Source: Mucilaginibacter sp.
Lineage (GTDB): Bacteria; Bacteroidota; Bacteroidia; Sphingobacteriales; Sphingobacteriaceae
Direction: 5' to 3'
Assembly (NCBI GenBank): GCA_030445275.1
Contig: JAUCSE010000021.1
Coordinates: forward strand, 1-64,000
DNA length: 64,000 nucleotides
Each line of letters starts with the position of its first letter. Within the stretch, counting starts at the first letter, position 1. Position numbers and translations under genes: made by a program. The notes under the pieces were generated by a model. It was not told where the DNA came from. It saw only the letters and a program-made list of their open reading frames with translations, and made no database searches. Below are positions 29,091 through 38,233 of this stretch, in pieces.

Positions 29091-30044
29091 CTAACTCAGC
29101 TTTAATTCCATTTGAATATTACAGCGCTCATAAGGTGTGGTTCTGCCAACTACTTTCTTGAATCCTAGCTTTTGATACAGGTTGATGGCTGGTTTCAAGG
29201 AGGTATTGCTTTCCAGGTAAACTTTTGATGCGCCCAATTCTTTTGCGGCATTTACAACCGCCTGTCCGAGTAGCCAGCCAACGTTTTTACCTTGAATTTT
29301 GGGTGATACCGCCATTTTTGCCAGTTCAAAGTCGTAATCAGGGTCATTCATCTTGATTAGCGCACAAACACCTACAGGCTCATTATTGTGCAGCGCTACA
29401 AATATCTTCCCGCCTTTTTCCAAAATGTATTCTTTAGGATGATCCAGGGCTTTGTAATCTGCTTCTTCCATTTGGAAATAAGTGGAGATCCATTCCTCAT
29501 TGAGTAGCCTAAAGGCCGCTTGATATTGATCTTCATATTCCACAATCTGCACGTCTTTGCTTTCGCGCAGTTTCTTTTGTTCCTGTACTCTCCTAAGCAA
29601 TGATTTTTGATCAAGCAGAAACTCCCATTCTGCAATCGCTTCCCAAAGGTTGTGCCTGGCTTCTGAAATAATAGTTTCAATGGCAGCATCCACGTCTGCG
29701 CTTTGTACCTTGATCCGCATCGAAATCGAAGCGCCCTTTTTTGTTAATGCTGCAACGTTACGCCGTTTGTCAGGCAGTTCCCGGTTTTCCTGAACCAACC
29801 CTGCTACCGTCATCTCCTGGATTATCTTGCTGACTGAAGGTTGTGAATGTCCAATTTCATTAGCTATTTCGGTGATAGTCATTTCTCCTCCTTCTGAAAG
29901 AACAAAAAATACAGGGAACCATTTTGGGGAAAATTCCACATGGTATAATTCGTAAATCCTGGCCGCATCATCCGTTATTCTTGCTGTCATTAAGCGCAAG
30001 CGGCTACCCAAAGCCATTTTACCCGTTTTCTCAAATAATTTCAT
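29091..30044 (-). CDS. MarR-GNAT fusion: bifunctional regulator/N-acetyltransferase
   Basis: 317 residues from ATG 30044; an in-frame TTG at 30056 abuts the operator and is unlikely. Residues about 1-145 are a MarR winged helix (MTITEIANEIGHSQPSVSKIIQEM as recognition helix, RELPDKRRNVAALTKKGASI as wing). Residues about 170-317 are a GNAT acetyltransferase with the acetyl-CoA loop in VSPKIQGKNVGWLLGQAVV and the terminal LYQKLGFKKV. The acetyl-CoA or substrate state could tune DNA binding. It is the first gene of the operon with the ketopantoate-reductase-like and thioesterase genes, directly behind a 20-base palindrome. Confidence 0.93.
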   Translation of the reverse strand: MKLFEKTGKMALGSRLRLMTARITDDAARIYELYHVEFSPKWFPVFFVLSEGGEMTITEIANEIGHSQPSVSKIIQEMTVAGLVQENRELPDKRRNVAALTKKGASISMRIKVQSADVDAAIETIISEARHNLWEAIAEWEFLLDQKSLLRRVQEQKKLRESKDVQIVEYEDQYQAAFRLLNEEWISTYFQMEEADYKALDHPKEYILEKGGKIFVALHNNEPVGVCALIKMNDPDYDFELAKMAVSPKIQGKNVGWLLGQAVVNAAKELGASKVYLESNTSLKPAINLYQKLGFKKVVGRTTPYERCNIQMELKLS

Positions 30045-30056
30045 AAGTATAACCAA

Positions 30057-30076
30057 TTACATAATCAGTTATGTAA
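30057..30076. promoter_or_regulatory. Palindromic MarR-type operator
   Basis: TTACATAATCAGTTATGTAA is a perfect palindrome with eight-base arms around TCAG, the size and symmetry of MarR sites. It lies 12 bases upstream of the MarR-GNAT start codon, so autorepression is likely. Confidence 0.8.
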
Positions 30077-30302
30077 ATATGATCAATTTATTTTATATAC
30101 AAGAAAAAAGTTGCTGTTTCTGAAATAACCGAACGAACGTTTTCCCTACTATTTTAGAGAATGCTCATTAAAATTTAAGTTGTTGCAGCGTTGATCAGGT
30201 TATCTCAGATTAAGCCCATCCTTGCCTAAAGTAATGTTAAATTAAAAATTCAACCACGGACACGCGACATTTGCAATTGAATAAATTTATTACAATACAG
30301 CT

Positions 30303-30920
30303 TTAACGCAGATCGGCTTTTATCGTTTTAACCGGATTTCCACGCTCTAACACGTTATGCTCCTGCCATTGGCTTTGCTGCTGCTCCATCAATTGTTCAG
30401 TTTGCCAAACCAATATTTTAGCTTCGAGTCTGGCTAAACAAAGTTTTTTGTTTTCCAGTTGCGACCGGGTATCCATAGCCATCACCTGTAATCCTGATGG
30501 TATATGTGTTCCCCTTACTGCAGTTTCCACCTTGTTTACGTTTTGTCCGCCTGGGCCAGATGAGCGGCAGGTTTCCAGTTTTACGTCCTTTGGATTCCAT
30601 TGCATCAGCTCCTTCACATCAAAGGCGGCTACGCCAACAAACCAGTTTTTACGCTTATGGTATTTACGATACGGGCTTTGCGCTATCCATTGTACGGTGC
30701 CTGTCCATTCGCCGACAAAAGCATCTAACTTGCCACCTATAGCCATCATAGTGGCTGATAATAGCGTTCCGTTCAGCTCGCCGGCTTTATTTTCCAATAC
30801 CTGCAATTCAATACCTTGTTGTTTAGCCTGTTTCATCATCAGGCTTTGCACACAGACTACAACCCGGCAGCATTCTGCCGGGCCCTTGCCTGATGTTATT
30901 TGTATCATCATCTTTTTCAT
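30303..30920 (-). CDS. prfH: Peptide chain release factor homologue PrfH
   Basis: 205 residues: a codon-independent class I release-factor homologue holding the GGQ domain. The catalytic GGQ is at 124-126 within RSSGPGGQNVNKVETAVRGTH. It lacks the stop-codon recognition domain of RF1 and RF2. Published work shows that PrfH releases nascent peptides from ribosomes whose decoding-centre 16S rRNA has been cut, so that the partner RtcB can reseal the break. Here it starts two bases after the rtcB stop codon, in line with that partnership. Confidence 0.95.
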   Translation of the reverse strand: MKKMMIQITSGKGPAECCRVVVCVQSLMMKQAKQQGIELQVLENKAGELNGTLLSATMMAIGGKLDAFVGEWTGTVQWIAQSPYRKYHKRKNWFVGVAAFDVKELMQWNPKDVKLETCRSSGPGGQNVNKVETAVRGTHIPSGLQVMAMDTRSQLENKKLCLARLEAKILVWQTEQLMEQQQSQWQEHNVLERGNPVKTIKADLR

Positions 30921-30922
30921 AG

Positions 30923-32323
30923 CTACTCCTTGTTCATTCTAACAATCCGTGGAAAAAACTTACCCTGAATATTAACCAATTCGTGCTGTGCGGCAATTAC
31001 AGTTTCAATGTCCTTATAAGCTGATGGATTTTCTTCAACCGTGCCACCAATTAAGGTAACACCCGCATTGGTCAATAACTTTTTCATGGCCGAAACGGTC
31101 ATGCTGTCCTTTGCCTTTTGCCGGCTCATTGCCCGGCCGGCACCGTGCGAAGCTGAGTATAATGCATCGCCCAAACCCTTGCCCGATACCAGGTATGCAG
31201 GGGTGGTCATGCTACCTGGGATAATGCCCAGTTCGCCTGCATGTGCCGGTGTTGCTCCCTTGCGGTGAATGATCACTTCCCTGCCGTCGGCCAGCTGATC
31301 TTTCCAGGCAAAGTTGTGATGATTCTCTACAACGTGCATGGCTTTTAACCCTAACGACTTTAACAGATTGGCATGGATGCGCTCATGACAGGCTTTGGCA
31401 TAGTCACCAGCCAAAGTCATGGTGAGCCAATATTCCTGTCCGGCTTCGCTATTCATATCCAACCAGGCCAGTTGCTGTGCATACCGAGGCAGTTTGCACG
31501 TATTCATAGCTATCTGCGTGTAGTGTTTGGCTATGGCTGATCCTAATCCCCGGCTACCGGAATGCGTTAACAAAGCGGTGTACTTTTTAGCCGGTAATCC
31601 CAGGGTGTTATCGGCTAATAGTTCAATCTCGCCAAACTCCACAAAGTGATTGCCGTTACCTGATGTGCCCAGTTGCCTTACCGCCTTACTGTGCAGCGGC
31701 TTTAAAAATGGGATCTCATTAAACACAGGGCTATCTAAAACCTCGTGTTCCTGCCTGATATCCAGTCCGCCTTCCATGCCAAAGTGGGTATGGTTTTTTA
31801 GTGCCTGCTTGATCTGGTATTCAAACCGCTTCAGAAAGCCATCGTTTTCATCAATAATGGATAGTGCCATCCGGCAGCCTATATCCATACCTACCGCATA
31901 AGGGATCACCGCATTGTCAGTAGCCAGCACACCACCAATTGGCAAGCCAAAACCCATGTGCGCATCGGGCATTAAAGCTCCCTGTACGCTAACAGGTAAT
32001 AGATAGGCCAACTCCATTTGTTTTTTGGCAGACGACTCAATACCCTTGCCGCCATAGGTTTTGCAGAATACCGGTTCATCCCGCAACTCATATGTTTTAA
32101 AGGCCGGTCCCTCCACTTTACCTATAACTTTTTCGGCTATTTTAGCCGTTAGCTCATCGTCCAGAAATGCTTCCGGATTGTTCTTGATATTAACCAACAG
32201 ATCCAGCAATTGCTGTTTACTGTGATGTTTGAAATTTTTAGAGGCCATGCCAATAACCAGGCTTCGCAGCTGATCATTATGATAACCTATTTTACTTAAA
32301 TCTTTTGTTCTTAAATTGCCCAT
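30923..32323 (-). CDS. rtcB: RNA ligase RtcB (PrfH-associated type)
   Basis: 466 residues. RtcB joins 2',3'-cyclic phosphate or 3'-phosphate ends to 5'-OH ends using GTP and Mn2+. Visible active-site motifs: PDAHMGFGLPIGGV, the metal-binding Cys at 150 in GMDIGCRMALS (Arg where most have Gly), ENHHNFAWKD, and the guanylylated His at 353 in HRKGATPAHAG; then SASHGAGRAMSR. The N-terminal 60 residues (HHSKQQLLDLLVNIKNNPEAFLDDE) are an extension typical of the PrfH-linked group. No archease gene is present. It lies between an unknown basic protein (5-base gap) and prfH (2-base gap). Confidence 0.96.
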   Translation of the reverse strand: MGNLRTKDLSKIGYHNDQLRSLVIGMASKNFKHHSKQQLLDLLVNIKNNPEAFLDDELTAKIAEKVIGKVEGPAFKTYELRDEPVFCKTYGGKGIESSAKKQMELAYLLPVSVQGALMPDAHMGFGLPIGGVLATDNAVIPYAVGMDIGCRMALSIIDENDGFLKRFEYQIKQALKNHTHFGMEGGLDIRQEHEVLDSPVFNEIPFLKPLHSKAVRQLGTSGNGNHFVEFGEIELLADNTLGLPAKKYTALLTHSGSRGLGSAIAKHYTQIAMNTCKLPRYAQQLAWLDMNSEAGQEYWLTMTLAGDYAKACHERIHANLLKSLGLKAMHVVENHHNFAWKDQLADGREVIIHRKGATPAHAGELGIIPGSMTTPAYLVSGKGLGDALYSASHGAGRAMSRQKAKDSMTVSAMKKLLTNAGVTLIGGTVEENPSAYKDIETVIAAQHELVNIQGKFFPRIVRMNKE

Positions 32324-32328
32324 GTGGC

Positions 32329-33060
32329 TTATGTTTCTAATTCCAGGTAAGCTTCTTTATTAGCGTACCTGGGTATGTTTTTAAATTTGTTAATGTATTT
32401 AGTGCTCTTTGAATACCAACCGTTCCAATTATAGCCTTTACCATGCGTTAACAATTCGATACGTGGTGGCAGATCATAATTATTAGTATGATTATCAATC
32501 CGACCCAGCTCTTTTTCAATGTCGCTGTCTTTGAGTCTTTTATGCGTTATCATGTGCGGTGCCACCTTTAGCACATATCTCCAGGATTCGGTAATTACAT
32601 ATTTGATCTCCAAACGCCGGGTTTTAATACTAAAGGTTTCTACCCGGGTAAAACATGCTTTTTCCTGTTCGGATAAATCGAGTTTTGCGCTGTTCCAGTC
32701 GTACAAATCAAGCTCACGAAGCATTTGCTTTGTAACCACATAACCATATCTTCCTTTACGACGTTTCCTTTGTTTGAACGATTTGTCGTGATGGTATTCA
32801 GTGGTATTTATCTTTGCAAGCAAAGCTTCATAAAACTCGGCCCTTGGGCTATGCTTTATATCTTCCCGTAATACGAAGAAACGTTTCCAGCCACGTTGAT
32901 AAGGCTCTTCAAGTACCACCCAAGGTAATTGTGCTTGCTGCTCCCAAAGCTCCTTTCGTCGTTTGTAAAGTTGTATCAGTTGCTTATCGCGATCAGTTTT
33001 TACGAGCCGCCTTTTTCGCCGTGCCGATTTAATACGGCACGGCCATTCATGTGTGTTCAT
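32329..33060 (-). CDS. Uncharacterised basic protein, first gene of the rtcB-prfH operon
   Basis: 243 residues from ATG 33060 (a GTG one codon upstream is possible). Not recognised. It is strongly basic, with Lys/Arg-rich patches near the N-terminus (KSARRKRRLVKTDRDK) and around residue 100 (KQRKRRKGRYGYVV), and many Tyr and Trp residues; there is no signal peptide or membrane helix. This composition suggests RNA or ribosome binding. The coding sequence ends five bases before the rtcB start, so the three genes are almost surely cotranscribed. It might help recognise the damaged ribosome, bring RtcB to rRNA or process RNA ends; this is inference from composition and context only. Confidence 0.85.
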   Translation of the reverse strand: MNTHEWPCRIKSARRKRRLVKTDRDKQLIQLYKRRKELWEQQAQLPWVVLEEPYQRGWKRFFVLREDIKHSPRAEFYEALLAKINTTEYHHDKSFKQRKRRKGRYGYVVTKQMLRELDLYDWNSAKLDLSEQEKACFTRVETFSIKTRRLEIKYVITESWRYVLKVAPHMITHKRLKDSDIEKELGRIDNHTNNYDLPPRIELLTHGKGYNWNGWYSKSTKYINKFKNIPRYANKEAYLELET

Positions 33061-33330
33061 CACACTTCCATTTTAATTTTTCTTGAATTTGATTGTTGAT
33101 CTCCGTTCGTCCTTGAGTAAGGATATACCCTTTTTTAAAGCGCTCAGAAAAAATCCAATAAATTGGGGCAGGCAAAACAATGCACAGGATTACCAGGGCA
33201 ACCGTTTAATTATTTAATAAGATACAGTGTTTGCCTGCCTAATTAGGCAATGAGCGAAAGGGACGATATGTAGATATGCTCTGTCATGATTCCTTGATAT
33301 TTAAAAGATTAACAAATCAAGAATTAGGTG

Positions 33331-33338
33331 CAAAGATA
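33331..33338 (-). promoter_or_regulatory. Possible -7 box of the unknown-rtcB-prfH operon
   Basis: TATCTTTG on the minus strand fits TAnnTTTG, but no -33 TTTG stands at the right distance and the box is about 270 bases before the first start codon. Weak support. Confidence 0.3.
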
Positions 33339-33474
33339 GAATTTTATTTAAATATCAGGAAAACAGAATTTTAATTCCTGGGTTTTGACTGTAAGGTAAG
33401 GAGGATCTACATTGTTAAAACTTGTTGTTTATTGCACTTCACCCCAAATTGAAATGCTGAGGTCATACAGTATA

Positions 33475-33504
33475 ACTGTATGAGGTTAGAGTCCTCACAA
33501 CTAT
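33475..33504. other. tRNA T-arm-like hairpin, possible tRNA remnant
   Basis: On the plus strand TGAGG-TTAGAGT-CCTCA forms a five-base stem with a seven-base loop one change from a T loop (TTCGAGT), preceded by a CATACAG/CTGTATG hairpin in the place of an anticodon arm. There is no variable region, acceptor stem or D arm, so this is not a functional tRNA. Confidence 0.3.
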
Positions 33505-33510
33505 CCCACG

Positions 33511-33690
33511 TTCGCCTGTTGCTCGTTATAAAATATAAAGAAGATGCCGAAGCTCTGCTTTACTTCGCCTGTAAAGCAAACCTAAACCGCGCAGGTTGAT
33601 TGTTGCTCTTCTTTTTAATCTTAATGAATGATGCCGTAAGTAGGTGATACTTCGCCTGGTGAAACCGTGTAAACGAAGGTTCAGGTCCCA
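33511..33690. repeat. Imperfect tandem repeat upstream of the rtcB-prfH operon
   Basis: Two diverged units with a period of 84-87 bases share TTGCTC (33519, 33603), ATGCCG (33544, 33631) and TTCGCCTG (33564, 33651); a further TTCGCCTG lies at 33511. No long ORF runs through it. Such pieces may belong to a family of dispersed repeats in these genomes, or to a structured RNA. The rest of the 672-base gap (33064-33735) shows no gene. Confidence 0.55.
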
Positions 33691-33735
33691 TAAGATTCCG
33701 CTAAATAAGGCATAGGAATATTTTTAGTAAATCAA

Positions 33736-34485
33736 TCAAAAGAGATGACTGACTGAACGAGGGGGGGGCTTAATTGGTTTTAATACATTGTCTCTTTCAT
33801 CAACCTCACGCTTATTAATAATATTGTATATTAAATCCGGTTCAAGCGCCTTCTTACCCTCAGCTTCCGTAATAATTATCACATATAAAAAGCTGTTTTT
33901 TTTTACAAATGCAAAACCTGCAGGTATAACTGACTCATCTGAATAAGCCAGAATATCATCAGACTCATCGTTATAATTTATAGAAAACGTCTTAAATTTC
34001 AAATAATAACAATACAAGCTATCATTCTTTTTAATTGCGATCCCGGGGTTACCACTATATTTAAAATGTACAATTGAAGCCGATACGCTTTTACTGGCTT
34101 TGATATTCATGTGAAAATTAAAACTTGGCAGATCAGCATAAAACGGATTGAACGATTGGAATGAAAATGTGTTTTGAAAGCTTATCAGTCTTTTCAAGGG
34201 CAAATCTTTAGAAAGTAAGATCTTTGATACACAAATATTAAACCTGTTTTCATAAGTATAAGTAGCTATAGGCTCCCTGTTTCTACTTCTTATTGTGGTA
34301 AGAATATGCAACTTCTGCTGAACATCTTTAGTAAATAAATTATTGTACTCGGGCATTGGAGTAACTGAGTAGCTTATTTGAGCATCCATCATGGTATAAA
34401 CCGTAAATAAGATTATCCCCAGGGACACGGCACCGGCAAGAATTATTATTCTCATCCCTGCGGTTTTTTTTATTATATTTTTCAT
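33736..34485 (-). CDS. Hypothetical membrane-anchored protein
   Basis: 249 residues, not recognised. One N-terminal membrane helix (MRIIILAGAVSLGIILFTVYTM) anchors a mainly beta-rich extracytoplasmic domain; no lipobox. The last codons run over an eight-C tract on the coding strand (residues PPP before the terminus RSVSHLF), where slippage would alter only the last few residues. It is isolated, with 670 bases empty below it and 812 above, so no partner can be proposed. Confidence 0.7.
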   Translation of the reverse strand: MKNIIKKTAGMRIIILAGAVSLGIILFTVYTMMDAQISYSVTPMPEYNNLFTKDVQQKLHILTTIRSRNREPIATYTYENRFNICVSKILLSKDLPLKRLISFQNTFSFQSFNPFYADLPSFNFHMNIKASKSVSASIVHFKYSGNPGIAIKKNDSLYCYYLKFKTFSINYNDESDDILAYSDESVIPAGFAFVKKNSFLYVIIITEAEGKKALEPDLIYNIINKREVDERDNVLKPIKPPPRSVSHLF

Positions 34486-35297
34486 TTCTAAAATCTCCTG
34501 AACAGCACATCGCCCTGTCCGTTATACAGTCCTAGCAAGGGGGGACCTGTGCCTAATTACAGAGTTTTTTTATCTTCCATCGGGTGTCTGCTCCATTTCT
34601 CCTCTGTGATTCTCGTCAACAGCAAAATAGTCCTGATCTTGGACATCCCGGTCTCTGTTCAGATCATTCAGTACTTTTGCAACATAAACTTGAAGTTATA
34701 ACCATATCTTATCGGTTTATTGAGGATGATAAGAAGAATACGCTCTCATTTATTTATTGTGATAAGGTTTAGGCACCATTCTAATTCTCTATACTTTTCC
34801 ATACAGGTATACGGGATATGGATGATTAAATAGGTTTAAGTTATCTGCGCCTATTATGCGGCTAAAGTATAAAATGCTATCCTGAATATTTTCATAGGGA
34901 GTAACTCATTATACCAACGCCGGTATTCACTATACAAAAAGGATCTTACGCTATCTGTAAGGCATTTAAAGCTGGGGCCGGAGACAGATTTTTCAAGATA
35001 ACAGACAGTTAGGATATGAGGGTTAGGCACAATACAGGAAGATATTACTGTGCAAACTTCAATAAAAAGCAAAGTATGGTTGTGATCATGTTTACGGGCC
35101 AATAAGCGTATTGCCTGGCTCCTGATTGAAATTCGTCCCCGTCGACTTAAACCGGCGACGCTCTGCTGGTTCCTTTGTATATCTTTTCCGGAAATACAGT
35201 AAAATAAAATAAAACTGATGATTTGTGACTCCGCGAAACTCCAATTATTGATCAATTTTCAGAGATATAGCTTATTTTTATCACATAATACGGTAAA
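34486..35297. other. 812-base stretch without supported gene
   Basis: A 133-codon frame on the minus strand (34854-35255) is open but its product has no domain, skewed composition and no plausible upstream signals, so I do not call it. No RNA gene, operator or insertion sequence is recognised. It may be decayed coding sequence. Confidence 0.5.
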
Positions 35298-36017
35298 ATG
35301 ATCGATTGCTTTATAATAGATGATGAGTTTTCTGCGATACACATCCTGACAGAATACATATCCATTACCCCTGGCCTACAATTAATTGGTGCCTTTGAAT
35401 CACCGCTGGCCGCGCTGGAAAAAATACAGGAGGGCGTTATTCCTGATGTGATTTTCCTGGATATTAATATGCCTAAACTAAGCGGTTTACAAGTGGCACA
35501 ACTCATCCCAAAATCAACCCAGGTTATCTTCACTACCGCCTATTCAAAGTTCGCGGTTAAGGCTTTTGAATATGATGCTTTCGACTATTTGCTAAAACCA
35601 ATTTCCCATGACCGGTTTATTCTATGCATTGAAAAGCTATGGCAGTACCTGGCTGATAAAAAGCCTGCAGAAAAAGATGATCATTTTTTTATTCAAAGTG
35701 AGCTTAAAGGTAAATTAGTACGTATCAATATCAATGAATTGATTTTTGCAGAAAGCCTGCAAAACTATCTGCAGCTCCACCTGATTGGTGGCAAGTATAA
35801 AACTTACTTAAGTATGAGCGATATCCAGGCTTATCTCCCTGCTCAACAGTTTACCCGTGTTCATAAATCTTTTATTATCAACAATAGTAAAGTACTGTCG
35901 GTAGAAAAAAACCTGATCCATCTGGAAAACAATTATACAGTTAGCATAGGGGAATCATTTCGGGAGGCTTTTTTAAACACATTAAAGGGTAAAGTGCTCA
36001 AAACAAACAGAAACTAA
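35298..36017 (+). CDS. LytTR-family response regulator
   Basis: 239 residues. Receiver domain (1-120): acidic pocket in CFIIDDEFSA, phospho-acceptor Asp in VIFLDINMPKLSG (about residue 55), Thr in VIFTTAYSKF and Lys in YLLKPIS. The C-terminal LytTR DNA-binding domain (about 138-236) has the usual FAESLQNYLQLHLIGGKY, TRVHKSFIIN and SFREAF segments. It converges on two LytS-type kinases (25 bases from the nearer one), its likely partners although on the opposite strand. Confidence 0.95.
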   Translation: MIDCFIIDDEFSAIHILTEYISITPGLQLIGAFESPLAALEKIQEGVIPDVIFLDINMPKLSGLQVAQLIPKSTQVIFTTAYSKFAVKAFEYDAFDYLLKPISHDRFILCIEKLWQYLADKKPAEKDDHFFIQSELKGKLVRININELIFAESLQNYLQLHLIGGKYKTYLSMSDIQAYLPAQQFTRVHKSFIINNSKVLSVEKNLIHLENNYTVSIGESFREAFLNTLKGKVLKTNRN

Positions 36018-36042
36018 ACCTTTTACCGCGTCTTTACAGCTA

Positions 36043-37146
36043 TTATACCGAACTAAATTGAAATGCTTCGACTGATACCTCGTTAAGCTCAATATCCAAT
36101 GCACAACTATAATACTGCCCATTGTTTTGTGTGGTTAACTTAAATTTGTCATCGTAAAACAATTCAAGGCACTTCCTTAAATTACTCATTCCTGTACCTT
36201 GCTGTTCATGTAACTTTACCACACTGATCTTATTGGTTATACAAAACCTGATATTTTCGCTCTGTATATCCAGTTGAATTTTTAGCGGATGTTTAGCATC
36301 GGTTAGATCTCCATGCTTAAACGCGTTTTCAACCAGGGTCATCAGGATAAAAGGAACGATCTTTTTATCGCCGGATATTCCTGTATGCTCAAAATCAATA
36401 TGAAGGTTATTATTTAACCTTTGCTGGTTCAATTTAATGTAGTTTTCAATATGTTTTATTTCAAGCGTTAAATCGGTAGTCCCACCTTCATTATTCTCAA
36501 TAACAAACCGCATCATATCAGAAAGCATTAATACTGATTTCGCGATGTCTTTGGATAAAAGATAAACATTAGAATACAGAAAGTTTAAAGTATTAAACAA
36601 AAAATGGGGGTTGATCTGTGCCCTGATATAAGCCAGTTCGGCAGTAGCAATAGCTTGTTTCAGTTCTTCTTCCTGAAGTTCATGTAGATAATAGTTTTCA
36701 AGCAGCTCATTACTTCTCGTTTCCGTAACAATTAATTTTTTAGCTCTCCAATATACAGCCGCAATGATCATATACCAATTCACCCGTACTGTCAGGCCAT
36801 AAATACGGGGCCAGGAAATAATATTCGCCCATGTCAATCCATCTGGCTTAAATTGTATCAGTACTAAGTTGAAAAGTATCAATATTATCACGTATAACGT
36901 AGTGGCTAACAAGGTTAACAGTATGAACCTAATTATTTTCTTTTTGTCATAAAAAAATGGGAACAGGTACTCAGCACAGAAATAAAAAAAACCAATACTT
37001 ATAATAGAAATTAATGAATAATAAAGTATGATTGTTTTAGGGGTATAGATTATAAGTAAAGCGCTGAATTCATAAACAATATATATCAACCAAAGGAGTG
37101 CATGCAGCATTATTTTATGTATCGGTTTGCGCTTTTGGATATTCAT
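36043..37146 (-). CDS. LytS-type sensor histidine kinase
   Basis: 367 residues from ATG 37146; an upstream TTG overlaps the preceding gene. Four predicted membrane helices in the first 150 residues with short loops and no large sensor domain. The His_kinase segment carries the phospho-acceptor in YIRAQINPHFLFNTLNFLY, and the ATPase has VENAFKHGD (N box) and GTGMSNLRKCLEL (G box). It begins 10 bases after the stop of a closely related kinase and is clearly a tandem duplicate. Its likely target is the convergent LytTR regulator. Confidence 0.93.
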   Translation of the reverse strand: MNIQKRKPIHKIMLHALLWLIYIVYEFSALLIIYTPKTIILYYSLISIISIGFFYFCAEYLFPFFYDKKKIIRFILLTLLATTLYVIILILFNLVLIQFKPDGLTWANIISWPRIYGLTVRVNWYMIIAAVYWRAKKLIVTETRSNELLENYYLHELQEEELKQAIATAELAYIRAQINPHFLFNTLNFLYSNVYLLSKDIAKSVLMLSDMMRFVIENNEGGTTDLTLEIKHIENYIKLNQQRLNNNLHIDFEHTGISGDKKIVPFILMTLVENAFKHGDLTDAKHPLKIQLDIQSENIRFCITNKISVVKLHEQQGTGMSNLRKCLELFYDDKFKLTTQNNGQYYSCALDIELNEVSVEAFQFSSV

Positions 37147-37156
37147 TTTTATAATG

Positions 37157-38233
37157 TTAAAGCTCAATTTCTAACGTGCAATGGTAATAACGCTCATCCT
37201 TTTGTACGGATAGTTGAAATTTATTATTGTAGAACAACTCAAGGCATTTCTCTAAATTACTCATTCCAATACCATGATGTTCATATAGTTCTATGGTGTT
37301 GATCTTATTCGCTATATGAAACACGATACTTTCACTTAGCATATCCAACCGAATTTTTAGAGGATGTTTAGCATCGGTTAAGTCACCATGTTTAAACGCG
37401 TTTTCTACCAGGGTCATCAGGATAAAGGGTATGATCTTTTTATTATCGGGCGATCCAGTATATTCAAAATCTATATAAAGGCTGTGATGGAATCGTAGCT
37501 GGTTTAGTTTGATATAGTTTTCGATATGAGTAATTTCAAGAGCCAGATCCGTAGGTTTTCCGCCTTCATTATTCTCCATCACAAACCTCATAATATCAGA
37601 GAGCATAAGTACTGACCTGCCTATATCTTTGGATAATGGATAGATATTTAGATACAAAAAATTTAAGGTATTAAACAAAAAATGCGGGTTGATTTGCGCT
37701 CTTACGTAAGCCAGTTCAGTGGTAACAACCGCCCGTTTTAGCTCCTTTTCCCTAAGCTCTTGCGTATAACGTTTTTTAAGAAGTATGCTATTATCTTTTT
37801 CTGCGGCAATTAGTTTTTTGGTAACCCGGTATGCCGCTGCAAATGCAATGAATCTGATACCACGCCAACTCCTTGTAAGCACGTAAGGATAAGTTAGTAT
37901 ATCTTTTGTGGTATTAAGCCAATATGGTATAATGTTCCAATCAATAACCATAAATATTACTATATAGGCAGTAAGAGCTATTACGGTGAGCACAATAGGC
38001 CATAAAATCCCCTTCTTATCAAAAAAAACCGGGAATATATAGTTAGCACAGAAATAAAACAAGCAAATGTTTACCGTAAATGAGATCGTTATATAACGCA
38101 GGTTGAACGGAATTTTAACCAGAAATAAAAGTATAAACTCATAGCCAATGTAAAGCAGCCATGCAACTGAATGAATAAGAAATTTACGTGTAAACCCTCC
38201 CCTAAGTATCTTTCGATTTATCCTGGACATCAT
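37157..38233 (-). CDS. LytS-type sensor histidine kinase, paralogue
   Basis: 358 residues with the same build as the next gene: four N-terminal membrane helices, phospho-acceptor His in YVRAQINPHFLFNTLNFLY, N box VENAFKHGD and G box GIGMSNLEKCLEL. Long stretches are identical between the two copies, so the duplication is fairly recent. The two could form a heterodimer or respond to different cues. The first gene of the pair; no response regulator is in the operon. Confidence 0.93.
   Translation of the reverse strand: MMSRINRKILRGGFTRKFLIHSVAWLLYIGYEFILLFLVKIPFNLRYITISFTVNICLFYFCANYIFPVFFDKKGILWPIVLTVIALTAYIVIFMVIDWNIIPYWLNTTKDILTYPYVLTRSWRGIRFIAFAAAYRVTKKLIAAEKDNSILLKKRYTQELREKELKRAVVTTELAYVRAQINPHFLFNTLNFLYLNIYPLSKDIGRSVLMLSDIMRFVMENNEGGKPTDLALEITHIENYIKLNQLRFHHSLYIDFEYTGSPDNKKIIPFILMTLVENAFKHGDLTDAKHPLKIRLDMLSESIVFHIANKINTIELYEHHGIGMSNLEKCLELFYNNKFQLSVQKDERYYHCTLEIEL

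Noticed and set aside
33475..33504. Possible functional tRNA
   Set aside because: Only a T-arm-like hairpin is present; no acceptor stem, D arm or variable region can be paired.
34854..35255. 133-codon open frame on the minus strand
   Set aside because: No domain or signal, unusual amino-acid make-up and no gene context; more likely a chance frame in non-coding sequence.
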